Shown here piece by piece: positions 8,382 through 17,209 of a DNA stretch of 64,000 bases (positions are counted from its first letter, which is position 1; every line of letters starts with the position of its first letter). This DNA is from Bacteroidota bacterium (GTDB lineage Bacteria; Bacteroidota; Ignavibacteria; Ignavibacteriales; Ignavibacteriaceae): assembly GCA_022564295.1 (NCBI GenBank), contig JADFLR010000011.1:78096-142095 (forward strand), written 5' to 3'. Made by a program: the position numbers and the translations under genes. The notes beneath the pieces are model-generated. The model was not told where the DNA came from. It worked only from the letters and a program-made list of their open reading frames with translations, and ran no database searches.

Positions 8382-9668
8382 TTACTTTTTTTCTTTGTTG
8401 TTTTCAGGTTTATCAATTCCGAACAAGCTTTTTATTATTCCCATTTTTTCGGCAGACTCTTCCGCACCGGTTCCTCTCTCATTTATTTTTCTTAGTTCAA
8501 TTGTTGGATGATGCAGTATTTTATTGATTATTCGCTTTGTTACCATTTCAAGTCTTTCTCTGTCTTCGGAAGAAAATTTATTTATGTTTTTTTCAACCTC
8601 TTCCGCTCGTATTTCATCAAAATGATCTCGTAAGCTTTTAATTGTTGGTGCCGATTTAAGAGAATTGTACCATTCAAAAAACGAATCGAGTTCTTCATCT
8701 ATTATTTTTTCTACTTTAGGAATTTCTTCCTTTCGCTTTGTAACGTTTTGTTCTACAATAATATTAAGCGAATCGATGTCATGGTAAAAAACATATTCAA
8801 TATTTTTTGTAGCGGGATCTATATCTCTCGGAACGGCGATATCCATAAGAACCATTGAAGCAAAACTTCTCTTTTTCATAGCAGCTTCAACATCGTTTCT
8901 CGTAATAATTATTCCTTCTGCACTCGTTGCACTGATTATGATATCAAACTTGTGAAGGTGATCATTAAAGGTATCAAATGGAAACACAGCAGTCTTCAAA
9001 TCAGCCGCAAGTTTTTCTGCTTTTTCAAAAGTTCTATTGGTTAATGCAAGCCTACCTATACCTCTATCTCTTAAATGCTTTGCGGCAATCTCACCCGTTT
9101 CCCCGGTTCCAATAATTAGCGCTGATTTTTTAGAAAGATTAGAAAATATTTTTTCAATCAATTGAACCGATGCATAACTAATAGTAACTGCTCCTTCGCT
9201 AATTGCAGTTTCCGATATGGCACGCTTGCCAACCCTTATTGCCGAATCAAAAACTCTCCTCATTAATAATCCTACAAATTGCATTTCTTCGGCAATGTTA
9301 AATGCGTTTTTAACCTGCTTATAAATTTGATTATCCCCAATTAACATGGAATCAATTCCTGACGTAACAGAGAAAAGATGTTTAACAGAATCACGTGATA
9401 TAAAAGTTTGAAAATTTTCGGGAGATGTGGTTATTGAACTCTTATATTCCATAATAAATTTTTGAAGCTCTAGATGAGTAGTTTGAGAATTGACTGGAAT
9501 GCCGTATATCTCAGTTCGGTTGCAGGTTGAAAGCAGCAAACCTTCTTTAAGAAAATTGTCTTTAGCTTTTTTTATTAATTCGTGCACTTCATCATCGCTT
9601 AGATGAAGTGCTTCTCTAAGCTGAACTGGTGCGGTTTTGTGATTTATTGACACTGCTAATAGTTGCAT
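8382..9668 (-). CDS. hemA: Glutamyl-tRNA reductase
   Basis: Reduces glutamyl-tRNA(Glu) to glutamate-1-semialdehyde, the committed step of C5 tetrapyrrole synthesis. The catalytic cysteine is C49 in LLSTCNRTEIYG. SGIDSMLIGDNQIYKQVK is the second signature, and the NADPH Rossmann domain starts at ALIIGTGETGEIAAKHL. The C-terminal dimerisation helices end near residue 400. At 428 residues it is normal length. It follows the ccsA/hemX gene by 6 nt. Glutamate-1-semialdehyde aminotransferase (hemL) and hemB are not in the window. Confidence 0.97.
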   Translation of the reverse strand: MQLLAVSINHKTAPVQLREALHLSDDEVHELIKKAKDNFLKEGLLLSTCNRTEIYGIPVNSQTTHLELQKFIMEYKSSITTSPENFQTFISRDSVKHLFSVTSGIDSMLIGDNQIYKQVKNAFNIAEEMQFVGLLMRRVFDSAIRVGKRAISETAISEGAVTISYASVQLIEKIFSNLSKKSALIIGTGETGEIAAKHLRDRGIGRLALTNRTFEKAEKLAADLKTAVFPFDTFNDHLHKFDIIISATSAEGIIITRNDVEAAMKKRSFASMVLMDIAVPRDIDPATKNIEYVFYHDIDSLNIIVEQNVTKRKEEIPKVEKIIDEELDSFFEWYNSLKSAPTIKSLRDHFDEIRAEEVEKNINKFSSEDRERLEMVTKRIINKILHHPTIELRKINERGTGAEESAEKMGIIKSLFGIDKPENNKEKK

Positions 9669-9674
9669 TAAAAA

Positions 9675-10499
9675 TTAATAGAATGAATGAAAACTACGTG
9701 ATAAGAAATTTGTTAGTATCGTAGAAAATATTGCAATCACAAATCCTGTTATTGAAAGAAGAACAAGTTTTTTTCCACGCCACCTGGAGAAGATTTTTGT
9801 AAATATTCCAATTCCGTAAAGCAGCCAAACAAGAGCTGTACCTATTAGTTTGGGGTCTATAAATGAAAACTTTGGAAATGCCTGCGGCAGCCATATAACT
9901 CCGATTATTATCGCAATGGTTAGAAGAATAAAACCAAGCACTGCCGAATAAAAACTTAACTTCTCTAAAACTTCAAGATTCGGAAGACGGTTGAATATTA
10001 GACCAAAGCGGTTGTCCTTAAGATCTTTATACAATGTAAGATATAAAAAACCGTACACGGCAGAAATTGTGAACCCGGAATAACCCAACAAAGCATTGAT
10101 GACATGAATACCAAGCAAATTGTTCTTTAAAACTTCTTTTACTTCAAACTGATCAACAATAAACATGGATGAAATCAGCTGGAATACAAAAGAGATGATA
10201 ATAATAAATGGACCTGTTCCTCTTATATCAGTAATCAATTCTAAAAGGAAGTAAGAAAATGTTATTGAAAAAGCCAGAACGGTAAAAATCTCAAATACAT
10301 TTGTTATGGGCGGGTGCTCAAACTCAAATGTTCTAATCATTAAATAAAATAAATGTATGAGTAAAGTGATGAAGATGAAAAGACGTTTTACATTAATAAA
10401 TTTCTTTTCACCCCTCATAAAATCATAGAAATATACTGAAAATGTTCCCAGGTATAATATGGGAAGAAGAATGTTTAGAAAGTGTATAACAGGGAGCAT
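9675..10499 (-). CDS. CcsA/HemX-family cytochrome c assembly membrane protein
   Basis: A 274-residue integral membrane protein with about eight hydrophobic helices. It matches the cytochrome c assembly (CcsA/ResC/HemX) family: GFILLTIAIIIGVIWLPQAF followed by FIDPKLIGTALVWLLYGIGI aligns with the family core. The full tryptophan-rich WWD haem motif is not present; only the DPK part remains, as in HemX-type members. It is the first gene of the haem operon and precedes hemA by 6 nt, the classic hemX-hemA order. A role in controlling HemA level or handling haem is plausible; true c-type maturation is less sure. Confidence 0.82.
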   Translation of the reverse strand: MLPVIHFLNILLPILYLGTFSVYFYDFMRGEKKFINVKRLFIFITLLIHLFYLMIRTFEFEHPPITNVFEIFTVLAFSITFSYFLLELITDIRGTGPFIIIISFVFQLISSMFIVDQFEVKEVLKNNLLGIHVINALLGYSGFTISAVYGFLYLTLYKDLKDNRFGLIFNRLPNLEVLEKLSFYSAVLGFILLTIAIIIGVIWLPQAFPKFSFIDPKLIGTALVWLLYGIGIFTKIFSRWRGKKLVLLSITGFVIAIFSTILTNFLSRSFHSFY

Positions 10500-10514
10500 T
10501 CTAATTTACCTTTT

Positions 10515-10590
10515 AAAAATGACTTGCCAGTCGAAAATTAAAAAATTAACCAACCAAAAGCAATATAAATTCTGACCAGCAAGTCATTTT
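10515..10590 (-). terminator. Inverted repeat between SPFH gene and haem operon
   Basis: AAAATGACTTGC near 10516-10527 is perfectly inverted at 10579-10590, with a partly paired extension and a long loop of roughly 40-50 nt. On the minus strand it follows the SPFH gene and ends in a short T run, so it may end that transcript before the haem operon. The long loop makes it a weak intrinsic terminator; it could instead be a regulatory structure in the operon's leader, just upstream of the ccsA/hemX start. Confidence 0.4.
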
Positions 10591-10608
10591 AATGTCATTA
10601 TCTGTGGA

Positions 10609-11478
10609 TTAATTTCCTCCCAGGATTAGTGGCAAACCATCTTTACCAGATCCGATAATAATAACCTTAGTATTCGGAGAACTAGCCAACTTTTCAGTTG
10701 CTTCAATTCCTTTCCATTTTAGTAACATGTTGCTTATATTTACCGATACAATATCCTGAAAGTCTGCAATACCTCTGGCTTCAATTCTTTTTCTATCAGC
10801 TTCCTGCTCTTCTTTTTGCAGGATGAATGCCATTCTCTGAGCATCCTGTTCAGCTTGTAATTTCTCTTCGATAGATTGTGTTAAGCGCGCCGGAAGTTGT
10901 ATTTGTCTTAATGGAGCCTGCTCTACAGTAATGCCTCTTGGACCAACTAATTTTCCCAGTTCGTCTAAAATTTCTCCGGCAAGCTTTTCACGGGAAGCAG
11001 TATAGAGAGCCTTTGCTTCGTAACGAGCCGTTACACCCCTTACAACGGAACGAAACTGCGGGACTAAAATAATTTCCGCGTACTCTGGTCCCACTGTTTT
11101 ATAAATTTCATTTGCCATATCAGAATTTAACTTAAAAAGCAAACTTATTTCCAGATTAACACTTAGCCCCTCTTTAGATGGAACGGACATCATCTCTTTC
11201 AATTCCTGAGTTTTGATGCTCATCTTTTCAATCTTTGCCATAGGATTAACCAGGCTAACCCCGGGTTTCAAAGTTTCATCACTAACATTTCCCAGAAAGT
11301 CTATAACTCCGGTATGCCCAGCAGGAATAATAGTCCAGCATTGCGTAAGTGCAATTACCAGCGCAACAGCAATCCCTATTAAAGCAAAAGTTGCTTCCTG
11401 TTTGTTCCTCTTTTTTTTAGCATTTTTATGTACAAAAAATGCAACTACACCAGCGATTAATGCAATTATAAATAGCAT
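10609..11478 (-). CDS. SPFH/prohibitin-family membrane protein
   Basis: A 289-residue protein with two N-terminal hydrophobic segments (about 2-15 and 27-46), an SPFH/band-7 domain from IIPAGHTGVIDFLGNVSDETLKPG to about 200, and a charged helical stretch SIEEKLQAEQDAQRMAFILQKEEQEADRKRIEA typical of prohibitin coiled coils. Members form large ring or cage assemblies in the membrane and often protect or regulate membrane proteases such as FtsH. No protease or NfeD partner lies beside it. The cysteine-free core and length fit bacterial prohibitin homologues. It appears to be a single-gene unit. Confidence 0.9.
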   Translation of the reverse strand: MLFIIALIAGVVAFFVHKNAKKKRNKQEATFALIGIAVALVIALTQCWTIIPAGHTGVIDFLGNVSDETLKPGVSLVNPMAKIEKMSIKTQELKEMMSVPSKEGLSVNLEISLLFKLNSDMANEIYKTVGPEYAEIILVPQFRSVVRGVTARYEAKALYTASREKLAGEILDELGKLVGPRGITVEQAPLRQIQLPARLTQSIEEKLQAEQDAQRMAFILQKEEQEADRKRIEARGIADFQDIVSVNISNMLLKWKGIEATEKLASSPNTKVIIIGSGKDGLPLILGGN

Positions 11479-11625
11479 AATACTACCTCTTCTAATTAAT
11501 TTATAAAATGTATGAATTAAATTTACAGTAAAAAGTTTTCTGTTAAGGTTTAAATTATGTAAAAAAGATTAGAGATGCAGGAGGAAAAGTAAAGACGGCA
11601 GAAATAATCTACCGCTTTAAGAAGT

Positions 11626-12075
11626 TTACTTATATTCTTTTAAAAACCCCACAAATTCAATTCTGTGTGATTCTTCCATTCCTAGAAGTCGTATACATAA
11701 ATCTTGTGTAACGTAATCTAAGCCGTCACATAATTTAATTATTTTGTTGTACTGCTTAATAGCACCATCCTCAGCAGTTATAACACCTTCTATAACAGAA
11801 ACGACATCGGTAGTATCTTCTTTGGTTTGAAGAAATGACTGCACAGGTTTAAGATCTGCTGAGCCGGGAACAAGTCCGCCGAGTTCTTTAATACGTTTTG
11901 CTAATGATTGAGCGTGTCCTATCTCTTCAGTAACGTCCAGCGCCAGAGATTTTTTTATTTCTTCAGCCCTTACACCGTCAAGATTAATTGAGTTTGAAAT
12001 GTAGTTTATTACTGTTTCAATTTCCATCCAGTAACTTTTAATCAGGTTTTCGATTATTTCTTTTCTCTTTTCCAT
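11626..12075 (-). CDS. Ferritin-like diiron protein
   Basis: A 149-residue all-helical protein with the spacing of a ferritin-like four-helix bundle. Likely metal ligands are the Glu of WMEIETVINY (helix 1), EEIGHAQ (helix 2, E..H), the Glu of TAEDGAIKQY (helix 3) and EESHRIEF (helix 4, E..H). This resembles bacterioferritin/DPS-like proteins used for iron storage or peroxide protection. It lies 11 nt downstream of the thymidine phosphorylase gene and is probably co-transcribed with it. I cannot tell whether it forms a storage shell or a smaller oligomer. Confidence 0.82.
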   Translation of the reverse strand: MEKRKEIIENLIKSYWMEIETVINYISNSINLDGVRAEEIKKSLALDVTEEIGHAQSLAKRIKELGGLVPGSADLKPVQSFLQTKEDTTDVVSVIEGVITAEDGAIKQYNKIIKLCDGLDYVTQDLCIRLLGMEESHRIEFVGFLKEYK

Positions 12076-12086
12076 TTTATTATTCC

Positions 12087-13391
12087 CTATTTTATTATTC
12101 TTTTGATGAGTTTGGGTTTAGTGGTCTTTTGTTTTGAAAATGTTATTGCGTTTAAAATTATTTCTTTCGCTGTGTTTATTTTATCCATCGATTGAGAATG
12201 AAGTACTGCAACAACACCTCCTTTTTTAATTTTGCCGCCTAATTTTATTTTAAAAACTATTCCTGCTTTCGGATCGATTTTATCCGTTTTAGTTTTTCTG
12301 CCGGCTCCGAGCTCAAGAGCAGCCATTCCTATTTGAAATGTATTGATCCCTTTAACATAACCGTCTTTGGTTGATTTTAATTTGGTTATGAATTTGGATT
12401 TTGGATATTTTTCAGGATGACGTATGAATTTTGTACTACCGCCTTGAAGCTCAACCATCTGAACAAATTTCTCGAAAGCTTTTCCATTGTTGATCTGTTC
12501 TTTTGCAATTTCAACACCTCTCTTTATCGAACCCGCTATGCCGCCGAGATAGATCATTGCGCCGGAAAGGTTTAAGCTTAAATCAAGCAGATCTCCTTTC
12601 TGTTCGCCACGCAATATCTTTATCGATTCATAAACCTCAAGCCAGTTGCCGATGTAATCTCCTAACGGTTGATTCATATCTGTAATGAAAGCGATTACTT
12701 TTTTGTTGAATGCCTTTGCAGTGCTTATAAGAGAGTTGGCAAGTTCGATTGCATCTTTTGTCTCTCTCATAAATGCACCACTGCCGGTTTTCACATCTAA
12801 CACTAATCCGTCTATTCCTTCCGCAAGTTTTTTACTCATTATGCTGCCGGTAATTAAAGGAATGGATTCAACTGTTCCTGTAACATCGCGTAATGAATAA
12901 ATCAGTTTATCTGCGGGAGCAATATCTTTTGTTTGCCCAATTAAAACAGCACCGCATTTTTTCAATACAGATTTATATTCCTTTAATGAAAGATCGGTTC
13001 TGAATCCGGGGATCGATTCGAGTTTATCTAGCGTTCCGCCAGTGTGCCCGAGTCCGCGTCCCGATATCATCGGCACGTTTACTCCTGCTGCAGCAACAAT
13101 AGGCGCAAGTATCAACGATGTTTTATCTCCCACGCCGCCTGTTGAGTGTTTATCTATCTTTGGTCCTTTAATCGAAGAAAGATCGATCACCTTTCCACTG
13201 TGCAGCATTGCTTCGGTAAGATGTGATGTTTCTGCTTTTGTCATTCCTTTTAATAGTATCGCCATCAGCAGAGCAGAAAATTGATAATCAGGAGTTTTGC
13301 CTTTAGTGTATGAGTTGATAAGAAAAATTATTTCCTCTTTCGAAAGAGCTTTCCCGGTTCGTTTTTTTATTATTAATTCGACGGTGTTCAT
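12087..13391 (-). CDS. deoA: Thymidine (pyrimidine-nucleoside) phosphorylase
   Basis: Cleaves thymidine or uridine with phosphate to the base and (deoxy)ribose-1-phosphate for salvage. The 434-residue product shows the glycosyltransferase family-4 start (ELIIKKRTGKALSKEEI), phosphate-binding DKHSTGGVGDKTSLILAP, the family signature SGRGLGHTGGTLDKLESIPGF and the active-site region DVKTGSGAFM. A C-terminal PYNP-type domain follows from about 345 (KTKTDKIDPKAGIVFKIKLGGKIKKGG). DeoA and Pdp differ mainly in base preference, which I cannot resolve here. It is transcribed divergently from aspS. Confidence 0.93.
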   Translation of the reverse strand: MNTVELIIKKRTGKALSKEEIIFLINSYTKGKTPDYQFSALLMAILLKGMTKAETSHLTEAMLHSGKVIDLSSIKGPKIDKHSTGGVGDKTSLILAPIVAAAGVNVPMISGRGLGHTGGTLDKLESIPGFRTDLSLKEYKSVLKKCGAVLIGQTKDIAPADKLIYSLRDVTGTVESIPLITGSIMSKKLAEGIDGLVLDVKTGSGAFMRETKDAIELANSLISTAKAFNKKVIAFITDMNQPLGDYIGNWLEVYESIKILRGEQKGDLLDLSLNLSGAMIYLGGIAGSIKRGVEIAKEQINNGKAFEKFVQMVELQGGSTKFIRHPEKYPKSKFITKLKSTKDGYVKGINTFQIGMAALELGAGRKTKTDKIDPKAGIVFKIKLGGKIKKGGVVAVLHSQSMDKINTAKEIILNAITFSKQKTTKPKLIKRIIK

Positions 13392-13545
13392 AATAGAAAT
13401 TTACAAAGAATTAAAATCTTAATGAAGAAATGATCTGTAAATAATATTGATATAGCTATAAGCCACTCTTATTCAATTTAATTTGTTTACCCTTTTATTA
13501 ATGATTAATTTTCGCCCTCAAAATTATTTAATGAAAAAGATCAAA

Positions 13546-15318
13546 ATGAAATTTAAAAGAAGAACACACACTTGCGGAGAATTAAAACCAACAAACGCTG
13601 ATGAAAAGGTTGTACTTAACGGCTGGGTTAATAGAAAACGTGATCTGGGGGGAGTTATTTTTATCGAATTACGAGACCGCTACGGAGTGACCCAGGTTAT
13701 TATTGAACCTGAACATAATCCGGAAGCACACCAAATTGGAAAAGAATTAAGAAATGAATTTGTTGTTTCTATTGAGGGAACAGTAAGACAAAGACCGGAT
13801 GATCAAATAAACAAAGATGTGACAACCGGCGAAATAGATGTTATTGTAGATAAGCTTGTTATTCTGAACGAAGCCGAAACACCTCCATTTTCTATCAAAG
13901 ATGAAGTTGATGCATTTGAAGACTTGAGACTTAAGTACAGGTATCTCGATCTGCGCAGACCCGTTCTTCAAAAAACACTATTACTCCGCCATCGTATGTA
14001 CCAGTTGGTAAGAAAATATTTTGATAAAAATTCCTTTGTTGAAATTGAAACGCCTGTCCTGATGAAAAGTACTCCCGAGGGCGCAAGAGATTATCTTGTG
14101 CCGAGCAGAATACACAAAGGCAAATTTTATGCTCTGCCACAATCTCCTCAAACTTACAAGCAACTGTTAATGGTATCCGGTTTCGACCGGTACTTTCAGA
14201 TAGTTAAATGTTTTAGAGATGAAGATCAGCGTGCAGACCGCCAGCCGGAGTTTACCCAAATAGATGTTGAAATGTCTTTTGTCGATATCGATGATGTTTT
14301 TGAAATCGTTGAAGGGCTGATGAAAGTTTTATTTAAAGACATTTGGCAACTTGAACTCCAAACACCAATACAGCGCCTTACATTTGATGATGCGTTTGAA
14401 AAATACGGAACTGATAAACCAGACCTTCGTTTTGATTTAGAGTTACAAACATTAAATAGTGTATTTGAAAAATCGGGATTTAAAGTATTTAAAGATGCTG
14501 TTAACAACGGCGGAGTTGTTTCGGCATTAGTGGCGCCGGGTTGTGCCGCATACAGCAGAAACCAAATTGATAATCTTACAACGCATGTTAAAAAATTAGG
14601 CGCTAAAGGTTTGGTCTGGATGAAAGTAAATGAAAATGGAATCGATTCACCTGTTGCTAAGTTTCTCGCCGATGATGAAAAGCAAAATCTTATTAAATCT
14701 TTAAGCGCAAAGTCGGGCGACCTGATTTTAATACTTGCCGGTAAACGATTAAAAACTCTAAATCAAATGGGCGGGCTAAGAATAGAAATGGCAAAACGGT
14801 TGGAACTTCTTAACCCGGATTCAAAACCAAAACTATTATGGGTAACTGATTTCCCGTTACTGGAATGGGATGAAGAAACAAATAGGTTTTATGCTATGCA
14901 TCACCCCTTTACTTCACCCCGATTAGAAGATGTTGAACTGCTTGATACCGATCCCGGTAAATTAAAAGCAAGAGCTTACGATCTTGTATTAAACGGGCAC
15001 GAAATAGCAGGCGGAAGTATAAGAATTCATAGCTCGGAATTACAGGCAAAGATGTTTAAAGTATTGGGTATTTCAAAAGGGGAAGCAGAGAAGAAGTTTG
15101 GTTTTCTGATGAATGCTTTTAAGTATGGTGCTCCGCCGCACGGAGGAATTGCTTTCGGTTTTGATAGAATGGTTATGATCTTTGCCGGAGAGACATCAAT
15201 ACGGGATACGATTGCATTTCCCAAAACAACAAGCGCAGTCTCTTTGATGGATGATTCGCCTTCGGAAGTAAGTGAAGAGCAGTTGAAGGAACTTCATATC
15301 AGAATAAGAGAAGAATAG
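13546..15318 (+). CDS. aspS: Aspartyl-tRNA synthetase
   Basis: Charges tRNA(Asp). An OB-fold anticodon domain (RTHTCGEL, then LNGWVNRKRDLGGVIFIELRDRYG) is followed by the class II core: motif 2 CFRDEDQRADRQPEFTQID, a bacterial GAD insertion domain in the middle, and motif 3 GIAFGFDRMVMIFAG near the C-terminus. I chose the ATG at 13546 because homologues begin a few residues before RTHTCGEL. In-frame ATG 13531 and TTG 13483 would add residues without known counterparts. Length from this start is 590 residues, normal for the bacterial type. Discriminating versus non-discriminating activity cannot be judged by eye. Confidence 0.96.
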   Translation: MKFKRRTHTCGELKPTNADEKVVLNGWVNRKRDLGGVIFIELRDRYGVTQVIIEPEHNPEAHQIGKELRNEFVVSIEGTVRQRPDDQINKDVTTGEIDVIVDKLVILNEAETPPFSIKDEVDAFEDLRLKYRYLDLRRPVLQKTLLLRHRMYQLVRKYFDKNSFVEIETPVLMKSTPEGARDYLVPSRIHKGKFYALPQSPQTYKQLLMVSGFDRYFQIVKCFRDEDQRADRQPEFTQIDVEMSFVDIDDVFEIVEGLMKVLFKDIWQLELQTPIQRLTFDDAFEKYGTDKPDLRFDLELQTLNSVFEKSGFKVFKDAVNNGGVVSALVAPGCAAYSRNQIDNLTTHVKKLGAKGLVWMKVNENGIDSPVAKFLADDEKQNLIKSLSAKSGDLILILAGKRLKTLNQMGGLRIEMAKRLELLNPDSKPKLLWVTDFPLLEWDEETNRFYAMHHPFTSPRLEDVELLDTDPGKLKARAYDLVLNGHEIAGGSIRIHSSELQAKMFKVLGISKGEAEKKFGFLMNAFKYGAPPHGGIAFGFDRMVMIFAGETSIRDTIAFPKTTSAVSLMDDSPSEVSEEQLKELHIRIREE

Positions 15319-16202
15319 ATTTCGTTTATCTTCTATAGAGAATTAAGCACTCTTGCATTTTACTACTTGTACCAAAGTTTTGCTAAAAGTCTTTTTTAGT
15401 AAACACATTATAATGTAAATATAAAAACCAACATACATCTTCCTAGTCGGGTTGCTTTACTAAGATTCTAATAACAGTTTAATTCAAAATTCCATATTAC
15501 AATCGCAGGGCTAGACACTTCTTTTTTTTGATTGCAAATCTGGAAGGGGAGCGGGCTCTTAATAAATATCCGTGATTAAAGATTATGTTTTCTTAATAGG
15601 CAGTTCATTTTCTATAGAAGGTATGATGCCATACTAATAAAATCTGGTTGGGGTGTAATCCAGCATTTAGTTCAACCCGACAATTCACATTTACATTAAT
15701 GTGGTTAAAAATACATACTACAACGGCGATCTGCTTGTGAGGTTAGTTTTTTTTGAAGAAAGTTTAAACCTTACTCATGTTCAACTATTAAGTAAATTAT
15801 TCATTATTCATCCGCAAAAACTTTCTAAAAAGAAGTCATTTTCAAATAACCATTTAAATTTTACCAATAAATAGTAATTATTTCCTTTGTTTTGTTAATT
15901 ACAATCCACTTAAAAATTGATTTTAACTTCATGGAAAAAATTGCTCAGAAAAAGTTGGCACATTTTTTATACTACCCAAAATCTATAGCTGTTTATTTAA
16001 AAAACAATGCAAAATCTAAAAAAATAAATAACTTTTCGCCTTGAGATAACGCTTTTCATGAGAAAAAGTTACCTGTAATACTTACAACAGCAACAATTTC
16101 TTTACGAAATAATAACAAATCGAGCTATTCTGCTGTACTTGCTTATTGGCATATTTTTAGAATATCTCGACGCCAATAATAAAATAAGAAAGGCTGTTTA
16201 AT
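15319..16202. other. Long intergenic region before the pilin-like genes, 884 nt
   Basis: I find no gene, tRNA or recognisable remnant here. It is AT-rich with runs of T and a few weak hairpins, such as CTAAAA/TTTTAG near 15383-15399 after aspS. It probably holds the promoter and a long leader for the two pilin-like genes. A partial sigma-54-like element, TGGCAC at 15956, lacks the -12 GC and is not called. Confidence 0.4.
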
Positions 16203-16583
16203 TTGGGTCAGCAGCAGTTATTGTTAGTTCTGTTAGGCATAGTAGTCGTTGGAGTTGCTATTGTTGTAGCAATAAACCTTTTCAGAGGAAATGCCATAGA
16301 CAGAAAAAGAGAAATACTGATAAACGAAAGCCATAACATTGGTTCAATTGCAATAGCATTTTATAAAAAACCGAGAATGATGGGTGGAGGAGGTAAAAGA
16401 TTTACCGGTTGGACTATCCCCTCATCGTTGGTAGCAACAGTAAACGGATCTTATACTGCTCAGGTTTCTCCGGATAATATAGTAATAATTGGCACGGGAA
16501 CTGAAGTAGTAACTGACAATGATTCGATAAAGGTTCAAACAGTAGTAACAGCAGATGCAATAAATTCAATAATAATTAACTAA
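16203..16583 (+). CDS. Pilin-like protein 1 with MGQQQ N-terminus
   Basis: A 126-residue protein opening MGQQQLLLVLLGIVVVGVAIVVAINLF, which is a single hydrophobic helix right at the N-terminus as in type IV pilins, followed by a small soluble domain with the motif GGGGKRFTGWTIP (about 58-70). It starts with TTG; the same MGQQQ opening in the next gene supports this start. Unlike classical pilins there is no charged leader, and if Gly2 preceded the cut the +5 residue would be Leu, not Glu. It is a tandem paralogue of the next gene and sits directly before pilus motor genes. Calling it the fibre subunit is an inference from shape and context. Confidence 0.75.
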   Translation: MGQQQLLLVLLGIVVVGVAIVVAINLFRGNAIDRKREILINESHNIGSIAIAFYKKPRMMGGGGKRFTGWTIPSSLVATVNGSYTAQVSPDNIVIIGTGTEVVTDNDSIKVQTVVTADAINSIIIN

Positions 16584-16652
16584 GCTCTTAATCTTCTTAA
16601 TAAGTAGTTAAATTAATTAAATAATCCTTCAAACAAACATAGGAGTAATAAA

Positions 16653-17027
16653 ATGGGTCAGCAACAACTTCTCTTAATCGTTCTTGGTGTTATCGTAGTT
16701 GGTATCGCAGTTGTAGTAGGTATTAACTTGTTTAATGCCAGTGCTGAAGAAGCAAACAAAGACGGTATCGTATCAGACTGTACAAATCTTGGTGCAATGG
16801 CACAGCAGTATTACAAAAAACCAGGATCAATGGGCGGTGGCGGAAATAGCTTTGTAGGTTGGGTAATTCCTACAGGTTTAGATTCTACAGCCAACGGTAC
16901 ATATGTAGCAAGCGGGCTTAGCCTCACAAATGCAACAATTACCGGGACACCTTTTTCTGGTACCAGTTATGGTTGGACAGTTACAACAACAGTGAGTGGA
17001 TCAACAATTTCTACGGTTATAAACTAA
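16653..17027 (+). CDS. Pilin-like protein 2 with MGQQQ N-terminus
   Basis: A 124-residue paralogue of the preceding gene, with opening MGQQQLLLIVLGVIVVGIAVVVGINLF, then DCTNLGAMAQQYYKKPGSMGGGG and a GWVIPTG segment. The C-terminal part is rich in Thr, Ser and Gly, as in surface-exposed beta-strands. A clear ribosome site, AGGAG, lies 8 nt before the ATG, in contrast to its TTG-started neighbour. A strong terminator follows at once, so the pair forms its own transcript, probably made in larger amounts than the assembly genes. It is likely the major subunit of the pair, by inference from its better start signals. Confidence 0.78.
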   Translation: MGQQQLLLIVLGVIVVGIAVVVGINLFNASAEEANKDGIVSDCTNLGAMAQQYYKKPGSMGGGGNSFVGWVIPTGLDSTANGTYVASGLSLTNATITGTPFSGTSYGWTVTTTVSGSTISTVIN

Positions 17028-17051
17028 ACTTAGTAGGTACGATCCTATTTT

Positions 17052-17090
17052 GGGCTGTAAAAGTAATTTTTACAGCCCTTTCTTTTTTTA
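17052..17090 (+). terminator. Intrinsic terminator after the pilin-like pair
   Basis: A perfect 11-bp stem, GGGCTGTAAAA at 17052-17062 and TTTTACAGCCC at 17068-17078, closes a 5-nt loop and is followed by TTTCTTTTTTT. This is a textbook rho-independent terminator. It separates transcription of the two pilin-like genes from the assembly genes starting at 17210. Confidence 0.92.
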
Positions 17091-17209
17091 AAAGAATTTT
17101 TTGACCTCTTCTTATAAAATAATTTTAGTTGCACAAAAGATAACCACAAAAATTTCGGAACCATATTTGATATAGAGTAACAACGTTTAATAATTAAAGA
17201 GAAAAAACG

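Noticed and set aside
8163..8495. Plus-strand open frame across hemC and hemA
   Set aside because: It is the reverse of strongly recognised genes hemC and hemA; composition is hydrophobic from the AT bias and there is no start signal.
15956..15971. Sigma-54-like promoter before the pilin-like genes
   Set aside because: TGGCAC is present, but the -12 part reads TTATA rather than TTGCA, so the essential GC is missing, and it is 230 nt from the gene.
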